38,776 nucleotides of DNA from NCBI GenBank assembly GCA_003427395.1, contig BFEA01001075.1, forward strand, positions 100,951 through 139,726, in the 5' to 3' direction. Below, piece by piece: positions 20,099-28,449 of this stretch (within the stretch, counting starts at the first letter, position 1; the number at the start of each line of letters is the position of its first letter). Below the pieces are notes generated by a model that was not told the origin of the DNA, made no database searches, and was given only the letters and a program-made list of their open reading frames with translations. The translations under genes and the position numbers were made by a program. This stretch comes from Chara braunii. Lineage: Eukaryota > Streptophyta > Charophyceae > Charales > Characeae.

Positions 20099-22306
20099 CT
20101 AGGAGGCACCGCGGGGATGCGAGGCGCCAGGGGGGGACTGAGCACGACGCTGGCGGGAAAGGTCAGCGTAGTGGCGGTCAAGGGCGGTGGTGTAAGGGCA
20201 CCGCGAGGAGGTATGACCGTCCTGACGGCATGGCAAACACCCACGCCGGCCCAAAATAGCCGCGCGCTCCTTAGCAGAAAGGACACCGCGAGGAGGGACA
20301 AAGCCCGGAGGGAGGTCCTGCTGAGGGACCTCGGGGGGCGACGCGCCAGCGTGACCAGGGCGGTTGTGTGCCTGGGAAAGGGTGGAGAGGATGAGCTGGA
20401 GGCGCTCAGCCATAGAGAGAGTAGAGTCCTCCAGGTGGTGGTGGACGGTCTCGCCGAGGTCGAGGTCGTCGCTATGGTCACCCTCTGGCGACAGCTGGGC
20501 ACCAGCGTCCTGCTCACCATACTCGAGCGCGTTGAAGCGGCGCGAGAAGTGGCGGCCCTGCTGCGCGGAACGGCGGGGGCGACCATGAAAAGTGGAACGG
20601 CGCTCGGAAGTGCCATGAGAGGAAGAGGAGGTGTAACCAGTACGCTGGGGCTGGGAGGAGGAGGCGGGGTGAAGACGGGCCCGCATCCGCTGATGTTCCC
20701 TGGCGGCCTCGTAAGCCTGCGGGGCCGATGTGAAATCGTACCGCCATAACTCGGAGCGGTACTCAAGCAGGAGGCTGGCCAAGAAACGATCGATAAGGGC
20801 AGCCTCGGGGAGGAACGCCATGCCACAGATGAGGCGGGCGTCCTGAAAAACCTGGATGTGGCGATCCAGGCCGGCAGCGTGTAGTGACGACCTGCGTGTA
20901 GATCTAGGCCATAACTCAGATGAGTCGGACCAGCGTGTAGTAACGACACGCTCGAAGGCGTCAGTCACGTTATGCCGAGCTCCGAAGCGATCCTCGAGGA
21001 ACGCATGGAAATCCATGAAGGTCGGGGTCCGACCCGCGCGGAGGGAGTGCACGTAGAAATCCTCCCAGGCCTCGAAAGGATTGTCATCCAGGCGCGTGGA
21101 GAGGTGACCCACCCACGTGTCGGGTGTGGCGCCCATGAGCTGGAGCTTGCGGGTGGCAGACTGCAGTCACCGAGACATGCGTATGCCTGTACCGTTATAC
21201 AGGGCAATGTCCGACAAGCGGAGGAGTTGTGCGCCACCGTTTTGGCGGCGAGGGGATCGAGGAGAGAGGCATGTGCCACGGCTGAGTATGTCGGCGCAGG
21301 TCCTGGAGAAAGGGGCGCAGCTGACTGTGCGCCCGGGCCGCATGGGGGAGCGGCGGGGGCAACTGAGGCAGGCTGCGAGGGAGCTGCGGTAGAAGAGGTC
21401 GCAGCAACCGCGTGAGTAGGAAGAAGGTAGGATGGGGCTGGATAGGGTGCGGGGCGTGAAAAACGAGCCTGCATGGGAGGAAGGGTAGAGGAGGTAGGGG
21501 GTGCGCCCGAAGGCGCGACCACATGTGAGGGTGGGGGTGGCTGACAACGTAAGAGGGCGAGGTCGTCCCGGATCTGGGCAAGCTCGTCCTCGAGACGTTG
21601 GACGTGGATCGAGCGAGGAGTGGCAGGAGGAAGAGTGGAGGAAGTGGACGCACAAGCGGCGCGGGGCATCCCAGAGGGGGGAGAGCCAGGTGGCGCTGCG
21701 GTCGTGCAAAGGGGAGGGAGAAGCGGGGCACCCGGAAAAGCTGAGACCATGGTAGCGGGTTGTGGTCCCGTGGCCGTAGTGACCGGAATCTGGGCGGGTG
21801 CGCCCGTAGACTGAGGGAGGGCTTGATTCGTGGCGGTCGTCGTGCTAGGGGCGTGGACGGTCACCAAGACGGTCGGGTCGGGGACAAAAGAGGAGAAGTT
21901 CCGTCGTGGCCACTTTGTCGGAGAACAGGGGATCCGGACTGGGAGCCAGGAGAAGAGAGAGGGTGAGGAGAGGAAGAACGACCAGCATCATGGAGTTGCC
22001 ACATGCCGGCAGCAAGGGTCGCCACCTGCGTCAGGGGCGCGAGAGTTGCGAGTTGCGCCTGGATGGGCGCAAGGAGGGTGTGCAGATCCCCTTGGGGCTG
22101 GTGGCCCTGGTCCGTCGGCACGGGTGTGGAGCCCTTTGCCGTGGTCGTCGCCGTGTTGGCGGCGTGTGACACACCGTCGGCCATGGGAAGGTGACGGGCC
22201 GAACTGGAGGGGGCCAAGAGAGGTCCGCGTGAGCGGAGGGCATAAGGGGGGGTCCGCGATAGAAAGCGGCGGACGGCACTAGCAAGGTTAGCGCGGGCGC
22301 CGTCAA
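20099..22306 (-). pseudogene. gag: gag of gypsy 2 with CCHC zinc knuckle (frameshifted)
   Basis: The best preserved part is read from about 21136 to the TAG at 20099: DTWVGHLSTRLDDNPFEAWEDF, FMDFHAFLEDRFGARHNVTD and LIDRFLASLLLEYRSELW are capsid-type helices, and GCLPCRQDGHTSSRCP is a CX2CX4HX4C nucleocapsid knuckle. Upstream the same frame has a TGA near 21168 (…GIRMSR*LQSATRKLQ). The Pro/Ala/Ser-rich N-terminal region, with a short coiled coil (VQRLEDELAQIRDDLALLRC), is read in two other frames (21867-21200 and 22217-21861). The start is probably near 22217-22306 and is uncertain. Confidence 0.85.
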
Positions 22307-22375
22307 AGGGGGAGGGGTGGTTCGGGTCCAGCGTGCCCGAATAGGAAGGGGGAAGTAGGGGGGGGGGGGGTTGAA

Positions 22376-22420
22376 GAACCCTAAACCCTAGAAAAACCCT
22401 AAGAAAACCCTAACCGAAGT
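22376..22420. repeat. Degenerate CCCTAAA (plant telomere-type) cluster
   Basis: Four AACCCTA-type words within 40 bp (AACCCTAAACCCTAGAAAAA, then two more CCCTAA words). Too short and irregular for an interstitial telomere; similar telo-box words occur in leaders of many plant genes. Confidence 0.7.
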
Positions 22421-22615
22421 TTAAGTGGTTAGGGTAGAGTACCGGTGACCTAATCAAGAAAATAAAATAGCAAGCATAGGGGGGGAAGGCGGGAGAAAAA
22501 TAAATAAACAACGAGATTTTAAGAGAAAAACAAAAGAAAATAAATAATAAAAATAATTAAGGGAAGAAGTAAACAAAATGCGAAAAGAAAAAAAAAACAA
22601 GATTTATTTTTTTGA

Positions 22616-22941
22616 AATTTTCGGCAGCATTTCCCTACCCCCCATGGGGTGAAGAATGTGCCAAAGGGAGAGATCTAGATAAGCACACTAGGTTACAAAC
22701 TGCCGCAAATAAAAATTTCAGAAAATAAATAAAGAAATAATAAATAAATAGATAAATAAATAAATAAGTAAATAAGTGGATGAGGAGGTGGAGAGAACTG
22801 GAGTATCTGATTTTTTAAAAAAATTGGCAACATCTCGTTACCCCATGGGGTCGAAGTGTGCCGAAAAGACTAAGTAAGAGAAAATCAGAAAATTTCGGCA
22901 ACACTTCGTTACCCCCACGGGGTCAAAACGTGTGTCGAAAG
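22616..22941. repeat. Three copies of a roughly 50-bp hairpin in the gypsy 2 leader
   Basis: Copies at 22616-22665, 22820-22866 and 22891-22941. Each reads TTCGGCAACA, then CTTCGTTACCCC, a short CAT/CAC loop, and the complementary GGGGTC, GAAGTGTGCC, GAAA. The stems are imperfect but conserved in all three, with variable A/T-rich spacers. Confidence 0.8.
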
Positions 22942-23493
22942 CAAGAAAGACTAACACCTAATCAAATTTAGGGTTCCCGTAAAGAAAATCGAATTTTCAG
23001 AGTAAATAGAAAAATAAATGAAATAAATCAGAAAATAAGAAAACAAGGTGGGGGAGAAGATAATTCGAATTTTTTGGCGAAAAAAAAAGAAAAGATAAAT
23101 CAAAAGAAAGATAGAAAGAAGAAAAACAGAAAAAAATCGAAGAAGGGGGGAAAGGGAATGAAAAAGTGAAGGAGAAAAGAGAGAAATAGGTGGCAGAGAG
23201 AAAAAGATGGAAGTGGAAGGTGGGGGGATGATGTGGTGGTAGTTGGGGGAGAGGAGGGTTGGGGAAAGGTGGAGAGGGATAAAGAAGCAAGGAAAAAAGA
23301 AGGAGGAAAGAAAAGAAAAGAAATGAAGAAAGAGTGGGCGGTGGGAGAAAGGTGGGGTGAGGAGAGGGGTGTGAGTAAGAGGAGAGACAGAAAGGTAGAG
23401 AAAGTGGGTTCATAGGGAGAGTGGAGAAGTGATACCAGGCCCTTGGTGTCTCCAAGGGCACAAGGTGTACCAAGACCAGGAGGGTCTTGGCCT

Positions 23494-23627
23494 TCACTGC
23501 AGCAAGCCAGCTGGAGGAGAGAGGGGGCTGAGATCTTGATCAGCCACCCTGATCTGCCTGCACTGCAGCAAGCCAAGTGGAGGAGGGAGGGTGGTGTTGA
23601 GATCTTGATCAGCCCCTACCAGCAACA
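23494..23627. repeat. Tandem duplication, period about 73 bp, in the gypsy 2 leader
   Basis: CACTGCAGCAAGCCAGCTGG at about 23495 recurs as CACTGCAGCAAGCCAAGTGG at 23568. Both are followed by a G-rich stretch and GAGATCTTGATCAGCC. Confidence 0.8.
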
Positions 23628-23772
23628 CTGCAAATCCAGGGTGTGTTGTGTGAGCAAACCCTCACCACTGTCGAGCAGCCCCTGATCAGGGGGTCTTCAA
23701 GGTGTCCAGCAAGCTGCCACGTAGTACTGCAGATGGCCACGGGGGGGAGAGAGGAGAGAGAAGGGAAATCCG

Positions 23773-23817
23773 TTTTTTGCCAATAACGTTTTATCCGCTG
23801 GGCGAAATTTGGCAAAA
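23773..23817. repeat. Hairpin (TTTTTTGCCAA / TTGGCAAAAAA)
   Basis: Two 11-bp perfect inverted arms about 24 bp apart in the leader of gypsy 2, with partial pairing further inside (CGTTTTATCCG against CTGGGCGAAA). Confidence 0.75.
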
Positions 23818-24198
23818 AATTATTTGTTGGAAAGATTTTTCGAAGGCGCTTGCAACGAGATATGGCGCGACTTCAGCCACGGCTTCTATTAATAGCGCTC
23901 GTCAAAACAAACGAGCGCGCGCGGTTTTGGAGTTGTGAAATAAAATTTGCGATCTTTGAACGATCGTAGGTCCAAAACTAGCACACATAATTTGTCAGTC
24001 TATGGCTCGTTGGAAGCGTCTCGTCGAGAGTTTTCTAACAAACTAAAGATCAAAATTGTTGGACACTGGATGCAGAAGTTATGATGAAAACTGTGCACCA
24101 ATGTCATGATAAAAAGGAAGTAGCGAGTTTTTTTTGCTCAAGCCACGTAAGAAATGATGGAGGGGGTGGGTGGGGGAGGGGAGCAGGGAGAAACGCCT

Positions 24199-24210
24199 GC
24201 TCCGATACCA
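24199..24210 (-). promoter_or_regulatory. Primer-binding site, initiator tRNA-Met type
   Basis: On the minus strand, one base after the 5' LTR, the sequence is TGGTATCGGAGC. The classical plant initiator-Met site is TGGTATCAGAGC; the single A-to-G difference keeps a G-U pair. It fixes the transcription direction of the element. Confidence 0.9.
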
Positions 24211-24211
24211 A

Positions 24212-24520
24212 TGTAGCGGACCCACCAAGTGTGGTGCTCCGCTAGGGATGATGATGGAGATGGAGGATGAGGGATGAGCGAGACAGCACAGCCCAGCTCC
24301 CACGCAAGACTCCAGCGCACGTACTCCAAAACTGTGCGAGTGTAGAATATCTCGAAAACAGACAATGACTGGGGTATACCCTAGCAGACTGACGGGACTG
24401 GACTGGACTGGCTGGTACCGACAGAGGTACCGGCCTGGACTGGACTGCCCCGAATAAAACACAGGCCTGTGAGAACAGGCCAAGGGGCTGGTCTCACAGG
24501 CCAACCAGAGGTCCGCTACA
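24212..24520 (-). repeat. 5' LTR of gypsy 2
   Basis: Same length (309 bp) and same 11-bp terminal inverted repeat as the copy at 14290-14598, with about 13 mismatches. Near its minus-strand start it can form an 11-bp perfect stem (GGCCTGTGAGA with TCTCACAGGCC, about 24465-24502). Confidence 0.97.
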
Positions 24521-24525
24521 TGAGG
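24521..24525. repeat. Target-site duplication TGAGG (right) of gypsy 2
   Basis: Identical to 14285-14289 on the other side of the element. Confidence 0.95.
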
Positions 24526-25123
24526 CTATAGTCATTATTCTTTTCTACTCTAGAGCACCCAGTATTCCTTGGAGTTGCGAATTGACCCGATCCCATTGCT
24601 TGGCTCCTACTTAACAACTGACCCAACCTCCACCTAGAAGTTGCCAACTGATCTTCTTGAGACTACTCCAGGTGTCCGCAGCCCCCCTGTATCATCTTGG
24701 TTGTTCTATACTGTTTATGAAGAATTCTCAGGTAAATGCAGACATTACATATGGTTCCCGCTATTATGACGTTGTTCGGTTATGCTGTATGCTGAAGTGA
24801 TGCCTGGCCAGGCAGAATATGGTAGATAGGGGCAGGTATAGATAACCTGCTTGCTGTAGAGTTGGGACTTCCCCTACCTCCTGGATATGCCCCTGTCCCG
24901 GCCACAAGCAACTTTGCCATATGGGCCTGAGTGTGGAGTCTGTAGACTGTAGGAGCCTAGAAACTTCATTCGTCGTCTGCCCCTCTATTCTGCAAGCATC
25001 TTCTCTGCCTATCCCAAAACCAACTTGCCGCCCATCCAGTTCAGGTTTCGAACGCTGCTTGAGTTGGCCAGGAAAGACTCCTACTCCCCCTAATCCTTTA
25101 TTTCCCCCTATTTCTTGTTCTTG
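24526..25123. other. Unassigned segment, probably body of the interrupted minus-strand tail element
   Basis: About 600 bp with no frame I recognise. If the gypsy is removed, it joins the minus-strand tail at 14109-14289, so it may be the 5' part of that LINE- or SINE-type copy. Confidence 0.4.
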
Positions 25124-25290
25124 TTTTTTTTTTTTTTTTTTTTTTTTTAGAAAGGCCCTTGCGATATCCCTCTATCCTGGCGGTGGTAAGAGAACCGTCA
25201 GAATTGAGGGCTTACCTGTCGGGCTGCTGCATCTATTGGTGGGGAGCAGCATCTGCTGGAAACCGGGTTCAGCGTCCCATTGACACATCG
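25124..25290 (-). mobile_element. LINE-type 3' tail, minus strand (second subfamily)
   Basis: Poly(T) 25124-25148, then (minus-strand reading backwards) the extension with GGTGGTAAGAGAACC and the conserved block at 25232-25278. It shares its whole 130-bp end with the tail at 14130-14258, including the GGCCT-type bases next to the poly(A). The upstream limit is unclear, since the sequence after 25290 is not recognisable. Confidence 0.8.
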
Positions 25291-26173
25291 TGTAGCACAA
25301 AGATTGGTGTTTGTTGTTTCCTGGGGCTGTGATTATTATTGACTCATCTTGGGGCTCCATCATCCCCTAGAGCTGCTAGTATCACCCTTTCCGTTTTAGG
25401 AGCACCCTTATCTTTTAACCCTGCCCTTATTTCAGCAGCCCCCCTGTTTGATTATTGCCATGTCTGTCCCTGTAAACCCTTTATATCCTATTCCCCTTGA
25501 CAGTTTGGCTGAACATTCGTACTCTGGGACCACATCGTACCCCCCTTAATCAACCAAGTACCCTGCTACCCCCAACCAGTGCAGTTCAGAAGGGCACGTG
25601 TTGCTGTTAACGGTCTGCCTTTTGCTGCTGAAAGAGCATCTGCTTCCACGTAATTTGAGTCAGCCCTTGTCGTCCAGAATAACAGTTAAGATTGAAAGGA
25701 TACAGAGAAGATAAGCATGACCTATTGGAGCTTGCTGCTATCTGGCGTTCCAACCAGTTTTGTTTGGGTCTCTTCAACTCTCGTTTGTGTCACTGCACTT
25801 CTCTGGTCTGCTCCTTGTCGTCCATCTGCTCCATATCTTCCAATGTTTGGGAGGTTGTGGCGTATAGGAGATGTGTCCCTGCTGCTTCTTGAACCCATCC
25901 TTGCCTGGCCAGGGCTTGTATTCTTTGTTTGCACAGGGGCAATCCTAACTTGAAGGAGATAGGAGAGAGGTGGGGGAGGATGGCTCAGGTGCTGCTGGGA
26001 GTGGTTGGGGAGGTGGGGATGTTTCAGGCGGGGGCTCTTCGGACATTGAGGGTGTGTGGATGACATTGGTCGTTATATTGGTTGTGGACGATGGTAGTGG
26101 GGATGAGAGGGGGAAAGGGGGGGGGGGNGAGTGTGTGCAACAGCACAGTGAATGACGCTCCAGCACACGTGAC
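25291..26173. other. Stretch without recognisable genes; one ambiguous base
   Basis: Mixed-composition sequence. Short frames exist on both strands but none shows a motif or codon structure. It ends in a G-rich run with an N at 26128. Confidence 0.6.
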
Positions 26174-26283
26174 GTGTACTCCATGCCATCGACTCGTCAC
26201 GGATGCAGCCCAGGGACACAACAACAGTGTACTCCATGCCATTGACTCATCAGGGACACAGCCCAAGGACACGACAACAGTAC
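26174..26283. repeat. Tandem duplication, period 53 bp
   Basis: GTGTACTCCATGCCAT starts at 26174 and 26227. Both units continue with GACTC, CAGCCCA and GGACAC words and end in ACAACAGT. Confidence 0.85.
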
Positions 26284-26468
26284 ACAATTCTTTTTCATCG
26301 GTTCCCTTGTAATTGCCCCTTTTTAGGGGAAACTGCTCATGGGTCACCTTTTTAGTTCAGAACGGCAAGAAAAACACAGTGTCGCAAAATTGATGTCGTC
26401 GGAGTTCAAAAAGATTAAGAAAACATTACCTGGCAGGCGTATGAGGGCCTCAGTTTCTATTCAGCAAA

Positions 26469-26516
26469 TTTCTTTTTCTTTTCTTTTTTTCTTTTTTTTT
26501 TTTCTTTTTTTTTTCT
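26469..26516. repeat. T-rich low-complexity tract
   Basis: Nearly pure T with scattered C, ending in CTCCCTGG. It could be the remnant of a minus-strand poly(A); no conserved LINE block follows it. Confidence 0.8.
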
Positions 26517-26529
26517 CCCTGGTGTGAAC

Positions 26530-27190
26530 AGGCCTAGAAGTTCGACCGTTGCAACGGGCCGCAGTAGCACGTGGTAGGGCCAATGCAATCAGACTTGCTT
26601 TCTTTCACACTTCACATGCATGTAAACAGGTCACACAGCACACCGGCGACAAGCGCCCACTCAAAGCTCAGAGATATGGTAACCCAGAACACAGGTCAGA
26701 TACAAGCTCGGTTCAGATGACTATGGCGCGTCAGCGCCTGTACAACTCTTTGTTCGTCACTGCGCCCTACTCTGCTGTTCACACACACTCAACTTAGGAT
26801 CACCCTGGATATCCCAGATGCGACACACTGTACACACACGCACGCACACGCTACACTCTTCTCCTAGCTATGGCGGCTACTACCTCTGCCCTATGGCTAA
26901 GCTCTCCTTCCTCGCCCACTTCGCCTTCAGGCATACTGCAGACCACCTTGCACAAGTCGCTGTGGCAGCGCTTCCGCATGGCTTACGCAGGAATGAATGA
27001 ATGGCTGGGCGCTGCCTCTTGATTTATACTTCTGTAACTCGGTGGTCTGCCCCTTTCCCATACCCGTGGTGCACACAGTCCCATACGGTACTTGCTTGAT
27101 TGGACTAAGACTGACTGGGACTGGTACCGCTGACTCAGCAAGGGTGGACTTCACCACTTGCCCACTTGCCTCTGTCTAGACGTGAGCCAA
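26530..27190. other. No recognisable feature
   Basis: About 660 bp containing ACAC-rich patches (26773-26850). No frame with a motif, no RNA gene signature and no long repeat seen. Confidence 0.6.
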
Positions 27191-27191
27191 C

Positions 27192-27253
27192 TTCGAAAGG
27201 CCACTACTAGGAGTCTAGGACCTTCCGGAAGTCTGTAGTCCTGGCCTTTCGAA
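27192..27253. repeat. Inverted repeat with perfect 12-bp arms
   Basis: TTCGAAAGGCCA (27192-27203) and TGGCCTTTCGAA (27242-27253) with a 38-bp loop. Related CTTTC and GTAGCTACGAC words follow to about 27305. Confidence 0.85.
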
Positions 27254-27349
27254 TACTGTAGCAGCTACGACCTTGACCTTTCAGGACTGTAGCTACGACT
27301 TCTAGAACTCCCTAAGACATTTATCCGACAGGTCTACAGATCGAACCCC

Positions 27350-28212
27350 TACAACCTATGGACCCTATGCACCAATACACAGTGAAGAAGGGCTACAGAG
27401 CGGCGCGTAAACCAATCAGACCCCTTGACCAAATAATCAAACGATGGGAGCGAGACTCTCCCCTGAAAGCTCAGGACTCTGACCTCTTCAGGTGGTCCGC
27501 ATTTTCCCACATCCGACCAACCAGCCACAGAGCCCTTCAGTGGCAAATTATTCACAGATGTCTCCCTACCCCAGACTGGGTAACATCATGCACGGACCTC
27601 GAGGTGAAAGGACTGTTGTCCCCAGTGTGCTCGTACTGCTCCCACACACTCCCCAACAGAAGAGCCACTCTAAAGCACTGCCTACTGGACTGCCCTATGG
27701 TGCTCCAAGTATGGAGGTGGTGGGATGCAGCGTGGCACAATCTTACAGGCCACCACCTCCCATGGGAAGTGGCCGCTCTCCTGCTGAGAGCCACCCCAGC
27801 AGGATCGGGGGAGTGGACCCCATTCATATCTAACCTATTTGCTTACTCCAGACTGGCCGCACTTATGACAGCCTGGAGAATGCGCTGCTCTTACGAGAGG
27901 AAACAACACAATTACGGATACATGCAAGCTCGATCAACAATAACTGACACAATTACTGCCTACACTCAAGCGGCGCACAAAGTTCTGTTGAACCAGATGG
28001 CAGACGAACCGGACACTGTCAAGAGGCAGAGACTTCGGTCCACCTTCGAAGAGACATGGATCCACCCAAACCAAAGACTCTGCAGTCTCAACAATGACAA
28101 CAAACTCACATGGCATCCCTGGCTTCAGACAGAAGCGGCATGGGAACGACTGCCAACACAGCACTTCCAAGTCGTTCAACAACCAACAAACTTTATCCTC
28201 ATCTGTGACTGA
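27350..28212 (+). pseudogene. LINE fragment E: zf-RVT C-terminal part of ORF2
   Basis: An open frame of 284 codons that encodes only the end of a LINE ORF2: QYTVKKGYRAARKPIRPLD, RALQWQIIHRCLPTPDW, and the zinc-binding CSYC...TLKHCLLDCPM with all four ligands (C, C, H, C). A Trp-rich helix (LQVWRWWDAAWHNL) and a basic tail ending QPTNFILICD follow. The first in-frame ATG (27358) is not a natural start; the copy is 5' truncated. It belongs to the same subfamily as fragments D and C. It is uninterrupted, so it is the least decayed LINE piece in the window. The 3' UTR is cut after about 40 bp by the adapter sequence. Confidence 0.88.
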
Positions 28213-28253
28213 GGAACTACCGCCACTTCAAATTATGCTCTCCCTCCCCGCCC

Positions 28254-28291
28254 CTGTCTCTTATACACATCTAGATGTGTATAAGAGACAG
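28254..28291. other. Nextera transposase adapter junction (sequencing artefact)
   Basis: CTGTCTCTTATACACATCT (28254-28272) is directly followed by its exact reverse complement (28273-28291). This 38-bp palindrome equals the Nextera mate-pair circularisation junction (two Tn5 mosaic ends back to back). It is not natural sequence here. The flanks may not be neighbours in the genome. Confidence 0.98.
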
Positions 28292-28449
28292 AGCTGATGG
28301 TGATGGTCGTGAAGGGTGACCAGGAGTTTGTGGCAGAGATCCCTCCGATGGCAGTTGGGGTGTCGGCGGGGGAGGTGGATTTGGGTGTTGTGTTGTGTGG
28401 CGTGGGCTCCCCATCAGATCCAGTTGGACACATTGAGGTGAGGGGGCTA

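Larger units (their letters stand above)
22307..24198 (-). other. Long noncoding leader of gypsy 2
   Basis: About 1.9 kb between primer-binding site and gag. On the transcribed (minus) strand it is strongly pyrimidine-rich at 23000-23420 and T-rich at 22460-23100. It contains a TTTAGGG-like cluster, three copies of a 48-50 bp hairpin, a fourth hairpin at 23773-23817 and a 73-bp tandem duplication. No convincing frame is present; peptides rich in Ser/Phe/Pro from the pyrimidine tract are compositional. Confidence 0.75.
14290..24520 (-). mobile_element. Complete Ty3/gypsy chromovirus-type element 2 (10,231 bp)
   Basis: Bounded by two 309-bp LTRs and a matching TGAGG duplication. Transcribed on the minus strand. 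The order from its 5' end is LTR, primer-binding site, a 1.9-kb noncoding leader, gag, protease, RT, RNase H, integrase with chromodomain, a 1.1-kb noncoding 3' segment, LTR. The two LTRs differ at about 13 of 309 positions (hand count), so the insertion is not recent. The pol frame has only two stop codons, while gag is more damaged. Confidence 0.97.

Noticed and set aside
20048-21970. Plus-strand Gly/Arg-rich frames opposite gag
   Set aside because: They are shadows of the GC-rich minus-strand gag, which has capsid helices and a zinc knuckle.
22376-22420. Interstitial telomere
   Set aside because: Only four irregular CCCTAA-type words; more like telo-box words in a leader.
22997-23576. Ser/Phe/Pro-rich and Lys/Glu-rich frames in the gypsy 2 leader
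   Set aside because: Both strands are open only because of extreme purine/pyrimidine bias; no motif or start context.
24526-27190. Host exons in the unassigned stretch
   Set aside because: Short frames only, no motif, no consistent splice signals that I could support.
28094-28433. Open frames on both strands ending or starting in the peptide SYTHLDVYKRQ
   Set aside because: They run through the adapter palindrome; the shared peptide is its translation.
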